Part shown: piece after piece, positions 24,870 through 34,169 of the stretch
Position numbering within the stretch: the first letter of the stretch is position 1
Layout: every line of letters begins with the position of its first letter
Source of the DNA: Crocosphaera sp.
GTDB lineage: Bacteria > Cyanobacteriota > Cyanobacteriia > Cyanobacteriales > Microcystaceae
Assembly (NCBI GenBank): GCA_030065205.1
Contig: JASJDN010000001.1
Location: 1-64,000 of the forward strand
DNA: 64,000 nucleotides
Direction: 5' to 3'
Program-made: the position numbers and the translations under genes
The notes under the pieces: model-generated
Databases searched by the model: none
The model's input: the letters and a program-made list of their open reading frames with translations, nothing else
What the model was told of the DNA's origin: nothing

Positions 24870-27800
24870 CTAGCGTCTATCTTGAAGAGAGATAATCTTT
24901 TGATAAATTTGACTAAAGTTGTCGAGGGTACTAGAAACATTTTCCATCTCGAAATTATCAAGTTGTTGTTGTAGGGTTTTGGCATAATCTAAGAGTAGTT
25001 TACATTGATATTGATGACCTAAATTTATTATACGTTCCAGGAATTTTTTTAGATCACGAGTGATCATTGTTTGCTTAAGAATGGGAACGGTTTGTTCCAT
25101 TTCTTGACCGATTTTTTGAATAAGTTCGGGTAAATTTAATATGTCTTCAATCTCTAAATTATTTTCTATAATTTTTTGCTCATTATTGTTAATAATAGGA
25201 GATGATACGGGTTGGGAAACAAAAATTGATTTTAAGGTTAAAGCTAATTGAGATTGACTCACCGGTTTAGGTAAAATCTCTTCAACAAAAATCATTAAGT
25301 CTTCTTGTTCTTGAGCATTATAATCTGCTGTTAAGATAATAATGGGAATCTGTTGCGTTTCTGGGTCTTTTTTAAATTTTTTACTGGTTTCCCATCCATC
25401 TAAATTGGGCATTTTTAAATCGAGCAAAATTAGGTTAGGAAAACATTCTTTAACCGCTTCTAAGGCTTCATTTCCATCTTTGGCAAAGAATAATTGATGA
25501 TGAGTTAACCTAAAATATTCAGCGATTAACTGACGATTAGAAGCAACATCATCTACTACTAAAATTCTCAGTGGTGCAAATTGATTCAAGTTATTATCTA
25601 AGGGAGTAAGTTCATAATTTTCGGTGGTTGAATTTGTAACTTTAATATCATGAAACTTCAAAGTAAATTGACTTCCCTTTTTTATTTTACTTTCTAAAAA
25701 TATTTCTCCTTGCATCATTTTAACTAATCGTTGGGTAATGGTTAAGCCTAACCCTGTTCCTCCATATTTTCGGTTACTTTGCCCTTCACTTTGGGTAAAC
25801 GCATCAAAGATTTTTTCTTTATCTTTCTCAGCAATTCCAATTCCTGTATCTTCAATAGTAATGGTTAAGTTAATATTATCTATTTCGTGGGAATTACAAG
25901 AGGATTTTACTTTGATTTTAACATAGCCTTGTTGAGTAAATTTTAAGGCATTTCCAACAAGATTTAATAAGATTTGACGTAAACGAATTTCATCTAAAAT
26001 AATCATCTTAGGTAATTGAGCATCCATTTCGATGATAAATTCTAGCCCTTTTTCTACGGCTTTATAACAAAAAATACCTTCAATCTCAGATAATAATTGA
26101 TGTAAATTAAATGGCTTAAATTGTAATTCAATTTTTCCTGCTTCAATTTTTGATAAATCGAGGATATCATTAATTAGAGTTAATAGGGTGTTACCACTAC
26201 TATGAATCGCCCTTAAGTATTCTTTTCCTTTTGATTCGGTGATAAAATTGTCTAATAAATCAGTGAATCCTAAAACAGCATTTAAAGGGGTACGAATTTC
26301 ATGACTCATATTAGCTAAAAATTCACTTTTTGCTTTATTTGCAGATTCTGCTGCTTTTTTAGACTCATACAGTTCTGTATTATTTGTCATTAATTCTTTA
26401 CGTCTTTTCTGCTCGATTTGTAGTAATTTAGATTGAGCGATCGCAATACCTAATTGTCCTGCTAATGACTCTAACAATTCTATTTCATCTTGAGTCCAAT
26501 GATGATAATAATCACAGTGATGTAACCCAATGGCACCATTGATTTTTCCTTGATAAAATGTTCCGATTCCCATCAAAGATTTAAGCTGCATTTTCTTTAA
26601 TAAAGGATGAACAAAAGTCAATAAAGGAAACTCAAATACATCATCAGCAGGGATCGCTCCTTCTTGAGTGATTAATGTTTCCATATAAGGATTACCTTTA
26701 ATGGGAAGTTCTGTCCCTAATAAAGAATTATAACTACCATCAATATATTCAGCAACACAAGTGATTTTAATGGTTTCATTATCTTCTAACTCTTCACAGA
26801 TAAAAATTAAAGCTTGATTGACATTAAAAGCTTTGCCAATTTCATCGGCTGCAGTTTGAAGAATCAACTCAGGTTCTAAACTTTGACGAATTTGATCACT
26901 AATGGTCTTTAATAAACAAGCATTTCTCAATTGTTTTTCTAAATTAATCTCAATTTTTTTACGAAAAGAAATATCAATGAAAGTAATAATAATCTGTTGT
27001 AACTTATCCTGTTTATCAAAGCAAGGAAATCCATTCACTAAAACCCATACTTCTGATTGATTTAAAGGATGATGAATGCCGACAATATAGTTTTCTATCG
27101 CTGTTTGAGTTCTGATAATTTTATTAACGGGATAATCTTCTAGCTGCATTCTTTGACCATCTTCTTGAAAAAAATACCAATGGGGATCAATGGCCGTTTT
27201 ACCTAACATTTGATCTGTGGTTAAACCTAATAAATCACAAGCGGTTTTATTACAAATAATAATGCTAGTATCAGGCGCATGAACCACCACCCCTGCGTTT
27301 AAATTATTGATTAAAGACCGATATTTTTCCTCACTTTTTTCTAAGGCTTTTAAGGCTTCTTGTTTTTCCGTAATATCAATGGCAATCCCCCCTATCCAAC
27401 GATTTAATGAATAATGAACAATGGGGAATCGATGCACTAAATAATTACGATAATTACCATCTTCTTGTGGTGTGATTTCTATATTTTCTAACACCTCCCC
27501 TGTATCCAAAATCTCTTGATTCTGTTCTATATAACCTTGGGCAATTTCCACAGGAAATAACTCACTCAGATCCCGATTAAATGCCTCCTGTTCCGATTTT
27601 TGCATAAAATTAAGCATCGATTGATTGCCATAAATAAACTTACCATCTTCGCTATTAATCCATGCAATCATGGGAACATAATTCATAAATGCTTTAAATC
27701 TTAATTCGCTTTCTTGTAAGTCCTGTTGTGCTTTTTTTCCCTCAGTAATATCCATACAGGACCCAATATAACCCAAAAATTTTTGATTGCTATCATAGCG

Positions 27801-29603
27801 AGGAATTCCATGATCTAATAACCAACGATATTCCCCATCAAAACGACGCAAACGGTATTCCATCTGAAAGGGTTGACGCGCTTCAAAAGCGATAAGATAT
27901 ATCTGCAAACAGCGTTCAAAATCGTCGGGATGGACTCCTTGGGCCCAACCATGTCCCCACTCTTCTTCTAAACTACGTCCCGTAAAGTCTAGCCACATTT
28001 GATTAAAATAATCACAAAGGCTATCTGGCCGCGACATCCAGATCAAAACCGGTGCATGATCCGCCATAATATGAAAGCGTTCCTCACTTTCACTCAAAGC
28101 ACTTTGGGTTTGCTGTAATTCGACTTGCTGTTGATAAACTTGAGAGGTTAGCTTTTCTTGAAGTTGTTCGACTAAAACCGCTTGTTGGATGGCAATTTCT
28201 AAATGTATGCCTAAATTTTCCACAAATTCGACTTCTGGGGATAACCAATGTCGAAGGGTGTTACAGTTATGAAACGCGAGTAACCCCCAAAGATGATCAT
28301 TAATAAACAGTGGAAGCACAAATTGTGACTTAATTTGCCACTTTTCTAAAAATTGAAGGTAACAGTCTTCTAAATTAGCTTGATACACGTCATCAATAAT
28401 GGTTGTTTGATGGTGATGATATTGCTTAATCCAACGACAGGTAAAACAACCACTGTCGACGGTTTGTCCTAAAATTGACCATTTTTCATCAGCAACTGAC
28501 TCGATGATGACTTTTCCTATCCCTTGTTCTTCACAACGATACACAATAACGCGATCGCAGTCTAACAAATCATGGACTTCTTGGACGGCTGTTTGTAAAA
28601 TTGTCTCTAAGTCTAAGGATGAGCGAATTTTAAGTAAAATATTGGATAATGCTTTCTCTTGTTGGGTTAAACGGTGAATTTTTTCTTCTTGCGTGTTGAA
28701 CGTTTGTTTTAAATTTTGGTTAACTTTTTCTAAGAGTTCGCGGTTTTCTCTTTCTAAGGTTTCTAGTTTGATTTGCAATGAATCAACCAGTGAATGAATG
28801 TTCTGGGGGTTGATGGCTTTTAAAAGGCTGTTTTGAGTCAAAATACCGTTGAGTTCTCCTTTGTCTCCCACTACCACCAGATGACGGATGTTTTCTCTTT
28901 GCATCTGTTGATGAACCCAGCACAGGGTGTAATAGGGTTTAATGGTAATCAGGGGGGAACTCATAACAGATTTAGCTTTTACCCGCTTAAAATCTAGGTT
29001 TAAGCTCTTAAATTTGACAATATCGGCTTCTGTGACTATTCCTTGGGGTAAAATACTTCCATTGCTGTTGGTTTCGCCAATAATGACACCACTTAGCCCC
29101 TGTTTAACCATGAGTTGTGTCAATGTTAAGAGATTGATATCAGGAGACGCATGAGTAACTTCTTGGCTTATAAATTCGTTAATATGACCATATTTGACGA
29201 GATGATCTTTTTTAAGAGCATTTTTCAGAGTTTCATGGCTAATTAATCCTTGAATCTCTTGATGATGATTAACAATGGGTAAATGACGGATTTTATGATA
29301 GGTAAAGAAGTTAACTAGGTTATGAATTTTACTAATTTGTGATTCTTGACAAGTAATGGGTTGTTCTGTGATGAATTCAGAGATTTTCGCCGATTCTAAG
29401 TCTAATTCCTGGGCTATTAGTTTTATAATATCTCTTTCTGTCAATAAACCCACCAAACGCCTATTTTCTGCTACCAATACACAACTCTTTTTTTTTAGGG
29501 AGAGATAATTTTGGCTTAAGAGGGCGATCGCTTCTAACATAGAGCTATCTGGAGAAACGATAAGATTATCACGGTCTATGTAGTGATTGTAGGGCATATT
29601 CAT
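24870..29603 (-). CDS. Multi-sensor hybrid histidine kinase (CBS, GAF, PAS, HisKA, REC)
   Basis: About 1577 residues with no membrane segment. Order: two pairs of CBS repeats (about 8-265), a coiled coil (275-315), a bilin-type GAF (320-480), three PAS domains (505-625, 635-750, 755-880), a second GAF (895-1060), HisKA with the phospho-His in M-S-H-E-I-R-T-P-L-N (His1101), an HATPase domain, a receiver with D-D after strand one and L-L-D-L-K-M-P, and a C-terminal helical bundle that looks HPt-like. The first GAF keeps the chromophore-position Cys (Cys414) but is followed by Tyr rather than His. ATG 29603 with AGGA upstream is preferred to a TTG 21 bases earlier. No response-regulator partner lies alongside. 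Confidence 0.9.
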   Translation of the reverse strand: MNMPYNHYIDRDNLIVSPDSSMLEAIALLSQNYLSLKKKSCVLVAENRRLVGLLTERDIIKLIAQELDLESAKISEFITEQPITCQESQISKIHNLVNFFTYHKIRHLPIVNHHQEIQGLISHETLKNALKKDHLVKYGHINEFISQEVTHASPDINLLTLTQLMVKQGLSGVIIGETNSNGSILPQGIVTEADIVKFKSLNLDFKRVKAKSVMSSPLITIKPYYTLCWVHQQMQRENIRHLVVVGDKGELNGILTQNSLLKAINPQNIHSLVDSLQIKLETLERENRELLEKVNQNLKQTFNTQEEKIHRLTQQEKALSNILLKIRSSLDLETILQTAVQEVHDLLDCDRVIVYRCEEQGIGKVIIESVADEKWSILGQTVDSGCFTCRWIKQYHHHQTTIIDDVYQANLEDCYLQFLEKWQIKSQFVLPLFINDHLWGLLAFHNCNTLRHWLSPEVEFVENLGIHLEIAIQQAVLVEQLQEKLTSQVYQQQVELQQTQSALSESEERFHIMADHAPVLIWMSRPDSLCDYFNQMWLDFTGRSLEEEWGHGWAQGVHPDDFERCLQIYLIAFEARQPFQMEYRLRRFDGEYRWLLDHGIPRYDSNQKFLGYIGSCMDITEGKKAQQDLQESELRFKAFMNYVPMIAWINSEDGKFIYGNQSMLNFMQKSEQEAFNRDLSELFPVEIAQGYIEQNQEILDTGEVLENIEITPQEDGNYRNYLVHRFPIVHYSLNRWIGGIAIDITEKQEALKALEKSEEKYRSLINNLNAGVVVHAPDTSIIICNKTACDLLGLTTDQMLGKTAIDPHWYFFQEDGQRMQLEDYPVNKIIRTQTAIENYIVGIHHPLNQSEVWVLVNGFPCFDKQDKLQQIIITFIDISFRKKIEINLEKQLRNACLLKTISDQIRQSLEPELILQTAADEIGKAFNVNQALIFICEELEDNETIKITCVAEYIDGSYNSLLGTELPIKGNPYMETLITQEGAIPADDVFEFPLLTFVHPLLKKMQLKSLMGIGTFYQGKINGAIGLHHCDYYHHWTQDEIELLESLAGQLGIAIAQSKLLQIEQKRRKELMTNNTELYESKKAAESANKAKSEFLANMSHEIRTPLNAVLGFTDLLDNFITESKGKEYLRAIHSSGNTLLTLINDILDLSKIEAGKIELQFKPFNLHQLLSEIEGIFCYKAVEKGLEFIIEMDAQLPKMIILDEIRLRQILLNLVGNALKFTQQGYVKIKVKSSCNSHEIDNINLTITIEDTGIGIAEKDKEKIFDAFTQSEGQSNRKYGGTGLGLTITQRLVKMMQGEIFLESKIKKGSQFTLKFHDIKVTNSTTENYELTPLDNNLNQFAPLRILVVDDVASNRQLIAEYFRLTHHQLFFAKDGNEALEAVKECFPNLILLDLKMPNLDGWETSKKFKKDPETQQIPIIILTADYNAQEQEDLMIFVEEILPKPVSQSQLALTLKSIFVSQPVSSPIINNNEQKIIENNLEIEDILNLPELIQKIGQEMEQTVPILKQTMITRDLKKFLERIINLGHQYQCKLLLDYAKTLQQQLDNFEMENVSSTLDNFSQIYQKIISLQDRR

Positions 29604-29736
29604 AGTATTTGTCCTAATCTTCAAGGACGTTAAAAAAAGAATAAAAGCTAACTAAGCCTATTGTTTCTCTGAAATCCCTCAAATTCTTCTAATTAACTTA
29701 ATTATATAATAGGAATCAATTGTGCATTTAAACGGT

Positions 29737-29764
29737 GTAGAGACGTTGTACACAACGTCTCTAC
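29737..29764 (-). terminator. Hairpin after the M16 peptidase gene
   Basis: Thirteen-base perfect arms (gtagagacgttgt / acaacgtctctac) with a 2-nt centre lie 9 bp past the peptidase stop. This sequence type is also a common dispersed palindrome in cyanobacteria, so terminator and repeat readings are both possible. Confidence 0.55.
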
Positions 29765-29773
29765 ATCTCTTGA

Positions 29774-31351
29774 TTAAGACTTGGGTAAAATGCGACCAAT
29801 GGTCAAATTTTCAGGGACAAAAGTGGCTTTGGCCACTCGTTGAATATCAGCAGATGTAACTGCTTCGATGGCTTGTACTTGCTCAAATAAATTGCGCCAA
29901 CTACCGGTTTTTACTTCGTATTCAACTAAGGCTTTAGCCATTCCTAAATTAGAGTCAAGGGACCGCAATAAACCCGCCCGTAGTTGATTTTTAACCCGTT
30001 GTAATTCCATCTCAGAAACCGGTTGCGTTTTCAATTTTTCGATTTCTAAAGATAAAGCTTCGGCCACCGCTTCTAGGGATACCTTGGGAGCAGTTTGAGC
30101 ATAAAATAACATCAAGTTAGGGTATTTATCCGAGGGAAACCCATTAAACCCTTGAGCAGCTAAAGCCACTTGTTTTTCTTCTACCAAAGACTTATATAAC
30201 CGAGAGGTTCGACCGGAACTTAATAAGGTAGAAATGACCTGATAAATAGCACTATCAGGATGACTTAAAGCGGGAACATGATACCCTTCTAAATACCAAG
30301 GTTGAGAGGCTAATTTTAAAGTAACTTCTCTTGTTTCCTCTTGTTTGGGTTCTACTTTGGTTACTTTCGGGGGTTCGGGTTTTTCTCCATAGCGACCAAA
30401 ATAAACTTGAGCTAACTGTTGAACTTTTTCGGGATTAACATCACCAACAAGAGAAATGGTTAGGTTATTGGGACCATAGTAAATATTAAAAAAGTCTCGA
30501 ACATCTTGACGAGTTAAGTTACGAATATCTTCGTTATAACCAATGGTAGGACGTTTATAAGGGTGTTCGGTAAAAGCAGTCCCTAAAAAAGCTTCTACCA
30601 TCGTTCCAATGGGGTTGTTTTCTGTCCGTAATCGTCGTTCTTCTAAGATAATATTTTGCTCTTTATAAAATTCTCGAAACACGGGATCTAAAAATCGTTC
30701 TGATTCCAAGGACATCCATAATTCTATTTTATTGGAAGGGAAACTGTAAAAGTAAAGGGTAGCATCTGCACTGGTTTGTGCATTAATATTCACCCCTCCG
30801 GCAGTTTCCACAATTCGTCCAAAGGCATTTTGCTCGACATAACTAGCTGCTTCATTTTGGACTTTTTGAAAGGTAGCTATCAATTCTTTTGTTTTTTGCT
30901 CATCTCCTGTTTTTTTAGCTGCTTTTAACTCCATGAAAACTTGATCTAAACGGTTTAAAACTTCTTTTTCTTTTTCGTAGTTGGTCGTCCCAATTTTTGT
31001 GGTTCCTTTGAAAGCTAAATGTTCTAAAAAATGAGCCACCCCTGTCTTTCCATCTGGTTCATCTGTCCCTCCCACATCAGCATAAGTCACAAAAGAAACC
31101 ACCGGTGCATCATGATTTTCCATGATAATAAATTTCATGCCATTATCTAAGGTAAATCCTGTAACCCTTTCGATAGCACGATTCAAATAAGGGGTAATAG
31201 AAGAATCACCATCAGAGGATGCAGTTTGAGCGAAAGCAGGGACGTTTCCCCACAATAATAATAAAAGGCAAACAAGACTCATCGTGTAACGAATCATACG
31301 AGATAGTTTGAACATATTAATGACCATAGTTTTGACAGAGATTTTAGACAT
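29774..31351 (-). CDS. Secreted M16-family zinc metallopeptidase
   Basis: A 525-residue predicted periplasmic or membrane-attached peptidase. A signal sequence ends near P-A-F-A-Q (about residue 42). The inverted zinc motif H-F-L-E-H (about 107-111) is intact, with the downstream Glu ligand in the L-E-S-E-R region about 75 residues later. A second M16-like domain (about 245-430) and a C-terminal part complete the usual half-clam fold. M16 enzymes are often encoded beside an inactive paralogue, but none is present here. The first of several in-frame ATGs is used; M13 or M19 could equally begin the signal peptide. An A-family repeat lies upstream. Confidence 0.85.
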   Translation of the reverse strand: MSKISVKTMVINMFKLSRMIRYTMSLVCLLLLLWGNVPAFAQTASSDGDSSITPYLNRAIERVTGFTLDNGMKFIIMENHDAPVVSFVTYADVGGTDEPDGKTGVAHFLEHLAFKGTTKIGTTNYEKEKEVLNRLDQVFMELKAAKKTGDEQKTKELIATFQKVQNEAASYVEQNAFGRIVETAGGVNINAQTSADATLYFYSFPSNKIELWMSLESERFLDPVFREFYKEQNIILEERRLRTENNPIGTMVEAFLGTAFTEHPYKRPTIGYNEDIRNLTRQDVRDFFNIYYGPNNLTISLVGDVNPEKVQQLAQVYFGRYGEKPEPPKVTKVEPKQEETREVTLKLASQPWYLEGYHVPALSHPDSAIYQVISTLLSSGRTSRLYKSLVEEKQVALAAQGFNGFPSDKYPNLMLFYAQTAPKVSLEAVAEALSLEIEKLKTQPVSEMELQRVKNQLRAGLLRSLDSNLGMAKALVEYEVKTGSWRNLFEQVQAIEAVTSADIQRVAKATFVPENLTIGRILPKS

Positions 31352-31396
31352 TCACTCTCATGATTAAGTAAAAGTTTAAGTAGTCAGTGTAGTTCT

Positions 31397-31496
31397 GTAG
31401 GGTGGGTAAATCAGACATTTATCTAGACTACCTATAAATTATAAAACTTTGCCCACCTTACCGTCTCCAGATTTTGTTTATAAACAGTCTCTTACC
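31397..31496. repeat. A-family repeat between the M16 and PG-binding-like genes
   Basis: The core 31397-31461 starts gtagggtgggtaaatcagac and ends gcccaccttacc. A tail with ataaacagtctctta follows and ends two bases before the stop codon of the gene at 31497. It shares core and tail with the copy at 55 kb. Confidence 0.8.
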
Positions 31497-32978
31497 CTAA
31501 GCTAATTCTTCCGTTAAAACGCGTCTGACAATTTCTGTGACTGCTGCTGCTAAATTAGTATCTCGTGTCTCAAAAGAACCATCAGGACTTCGTAACGCTA
31601 AGGCAAAGGTTCGCAGTTTCGCTGGTTTCACCCGTTCATCTACTAATTTAACAAACGCGACATAAGTGCAAGAACTTTCCCCAAAACCCACTTTAGAAAT
31701 GACCACAGGTCGACTGATAACATTGATAACCCCTAACGTTTCTAAAGCAACATCAATATATCGTGCTGAGTCTTCTCCCATTGCTCTAATTAAGGTTTCT
31801 AAACTTTGCCATTGACTACCAATAAATCGCGTATTTTGAGTTAGATGTAAGTGCCATCCTAACATGGTAATTAACCGCACTAAATCATAAGGAGACACAA
31901 AATTATTGCCGATTTTTCCTTCATCGCTGGTTGATTTCAAAACTGTGGCATTACTACTTAAATCTTTAATCATAGGATTAGTAATTAAGGGAGGTGTGCC
32001 ATAACTTCCACAAAATTCAGCTTTAGTATTACCCGTTCTTTCTCTTATCCATGCTTCTAACTCTTGTCGTTGGGTAAACCGTTTAAATAACACACCAATT
32101 TGATTAGACTGGTCCATCAACCCATAAGCTTCTTTTCGGTAAGAAATCATATCGATGAGTAAATCAAGCATCTTATATTTGGGAGATTCTATCACACAAT
32201 CATCAAGATTAACCCCAGGAAAACGACTATTAATTTGTTCGATAGCATTAAGAACTCCGATAAATTTAGTACAACTTAAAAATTGTTGGGGACTTAAAGC
32301 ATTTCGACCTAACCAATGGGTTTTTATGGGACTATTATTATCTCCAAAACTTCCTACACAAACGCAAGCATGGGAAATATTACTGGCCAGAAAATCAAGA
32401 CCAGATGAATCAATATCAGGAAGCTTTCCTCGATGGGGATAATCGGTAAAATCAACGGTTTTGTCTGACTCAGTTAACAGGGTATTCATACCATAAGAAA
32501 CCACATTTTTTCCATCTGGTTTTTCAGCTAAATAATGGGGATAATTATCTATTTCTGAAGCGAAAGGAGAATTACGAAGCGTACGAGCAATAAAAGCATT
32601 GTGAACCCCAATATTAGCAGCCACAAGAGAATTTTTTTGAATATCCGTTAACTTTTTGAGAATAAAATCGGTATTTTTTGCCTGTTCTAAGATAAAAGGT
32701 AGCTGTTTTGTTGCTATTAATGCTGAGGCAATTTTCGGGTTAATGGCAACCGTATCAGAAGGAACTTTTACTAAATTTAATTCTCGACAAAATTGAGTCA
32801 GTCCAAGCCAAGTAAAGGTATTTCCTATTCCTAGATCACCATCGATCCATTGACCCCCCGGATATAACCCTAAATTACGAAGTTTAATTTGAATAGAGAG
32901 GACTAAACCTTTATCTATTTTTAGTTGAGAACGGCTTAAAGTTTGATTATTTTCAATAATATTTTCGAGGGTTGTCAT
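31497..32978 (-). CDS. Candidate peptidoglycan-binding, serine beta-lactamase-fold protein
   Basis: A 493-residue protein without a clear signal sequence. Residues about 22-70 resemble a peptidoglycan-binding repeat (L-x-L-R-N-L-G-L-Y-P-G-G ... D-G-D-L-G). Later sections suggest the penicillin-recognising fold: S-C-T-K at 235-238 fits the S-x-x-K active-site motif followed by a long helix; S-Y-G lies further on; a S-P-Y-D-L-V-R-L-I segment resembles those of class A enzymes; and K-V-G-F-G-E near residue 425 could be the K-x-G strand. The assignment is by eye and the fold is inferred; a conserved cyanobacterial protein of unknown function is the safe description. Starts 20 bp after dprA on the opposite side of the same operon-like run? 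Its ATG lies 519 bp from no other gene's stop; the nearest downstream element is the A-family repeat. Confidence 0.5.
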   Translation of the reverse strand: MTTLENIIENNQTLSRSQLKIDKGLVLSIQIKLRNLGLYPGGQWIDGDLGIGNTFTWLGLTQFCRELNLVKVPSDTVAINPKIASALIATKQLPFILEQAKNTDFILKKLTDIQKNSLVAANIGVHNAFIARTLRNSPFASEIDNYPHYLAEKPDGKNVVSYGMNTLLTESDKTVDFTDYPHRGKLPDIDSSGLDFLASNISHACVCVGSFGDNNSPIKTHWLGRNALSPQQFLSCTKFIGVLNAIEQINSRFPGVNLDDCVIESPKYKMLDLLIDMISYRKEAYGLMDQSNQIGVLFKRFTQRQELEAWIRERTGNTKAEFCGSYGTPPLITNPMIKDLSSNATVLKSTSDEGKIGNNFVSPYDLVRLITMLGWHLHLTQNTRFIGSQWQSLETLIRAMGEDSARYIDVALETLGVINVISRPVVISKVGFGESSCTYVAFVKLVDERVKPAKLRTFALALRSPDGSFETRDTNLAAAVTEIVRRVLTEELA

Positions 32979-32997
32979 AATTTTATCTATTAGTTAT

Positions 32998-34122
32998 TTA
33001 TGTTTTTTGATACCGCATTCCGGGTAACTGGGTAATTAATCCTTGTAACTCTAATTGTAATAATCCTCCTGATACTTGAGCCGTGGGTAAACCTGCTTTT
33101 TCCACAATTATATCAAAGGGGGTTACCTCATTAGAAATCGCTTGAAAAATCTTTAATAAATCGGGTTCTAACTGTGGTAAAGTCTCTTTTTTTTCTACTT
33201 CAAATAATGATAATTGTTGGGGCTGATCTAACTCAGGAATCGCCCCCAACATTTCTAACAATTCATCCTCGGTAACAATCATTTCTGCCCCATGATGAAT
33301 TAATTTTAAACAGCCTCTCGCTTGAATAACATCAGGAGAATTGGGTAACGTATACACATCTCTGCAAAATTCATTAGCATATCTTGCTGTAATTAATGCC
33401 CCCGATTTTTCCGGTGCTTCCATTACTAAAACCGCCCGACTTAACCCCGCGATAATGCGATTTCTGGCCGGAAAATGACGACGATCACCGGGAGTCCCCG
33501 CAGGATATTCACTAATAATTAAACCTTCTTTTTTTAGGCGTTCATGCAGTTGTTTATGATGACTGGGATACACCATATCCACGCCCGTTCCCAACACCGC
33601 GATCGTCCTTCCACCGGCTTCTAAGCAAGCTTGATGGGCAACCCCATCGATACCTGCAGCCATGCCTGAAACCACCGTAAACCCGTGTTTAACGAGGGCT
33701 ATGGCAATGTTACGAGTCCAACGACGACCATGTTCAGTGGGGTAACGAGTCCCTACAATACCCACTAACGGAGTTTGACCCTGATTCTCTAATAAATTAA
33801 CCTGTCCTTGATAATAAAGCAACGGGGGAGGGCTAGGAATTTCTAACAATAAACGGGGATAATTATCATCGTTGGGTGTCCAAAATTGGGGATTTTTTTG
33901 TAAATGTTGTTTTAATAAGTCTGGGGGGTTAATTTGCGATCGCTTTTGTTTAATAGTATTAAGTAATTTTGCCCCAATTCCTTCTACTTGTCCGAGTTCA
34001 GTTGCAGAAGCATTCCAAGCGGTTTCTAAGCTATTAAACTGTTGCCAAACCCGTTTTAATAAGATGGGTCCAACTCCCGGTATTTTTGACCAAGCTAACC
34101 AATAAGCTGACTCTTGTGACAA
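32998..34122 (-). CDS. dprA: DNA processing protein DprA (Smf)
   Basis: A 374-residue protein that loads RecA on incoming single-stranded DNA during natural transformation. It has an N-terminal helix-hairpin-helix-like region (about 1-65, I-P-G-V-G-P and V-E-G-I-G-A), the Rossmann-like DprA domain (about 85-300, with V-G-T-R-Y-P, S-G-M-A-A-G-I-D-G-V-A-H and P-A-R-N-R-I-I-A-G-L) and a C-terminal winged-helix DML1-like domain. The start is a TTG at 34122, supported by AGGAG seven bases before it; no ATG lies nearby. The downstream gene on the same strand begins 20 bp after the dprA stop, so they may be co-transcribed. Confidence 0.92.
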   Translation of the reverse strand: MSQESAYWLAWSKIPGVGPILLKRVWQQFNSLETAWNASATELGQVEGIGAKLLNTIKQKRSQINPPDLLKQHLQKNPQFWTPNDDNYPRLLLEIPSPPPLLYYQGQVNLLENQGQTPLVGIVGTRYPTEHGRRWTRNIAIALVKHGFTVVSGMAAGIDGVAHQACLEAGGRTIAVLGTGVDMVYPSHHKQLHERLKKEGLIISEYPAGTPGDRRHFPARNRIIAGLSRAVLVMEAPEKSGALITARYANEFCRDVYTLPNSPDVIQARGCLKLIHHGAEMIVTEDELLEMLGAIPELDQPQQLSLFEVEKKETLPQLEPDLLKIFQAISNEVTPFDIIVEKAGLPTAQVSGGLLQLELQGLITQLPGMRYQKT

Positions 34123-34169
34123 TGTTTTCTCCTAATAATTTATATTTGGGTTTTAATGATATTAAACTG

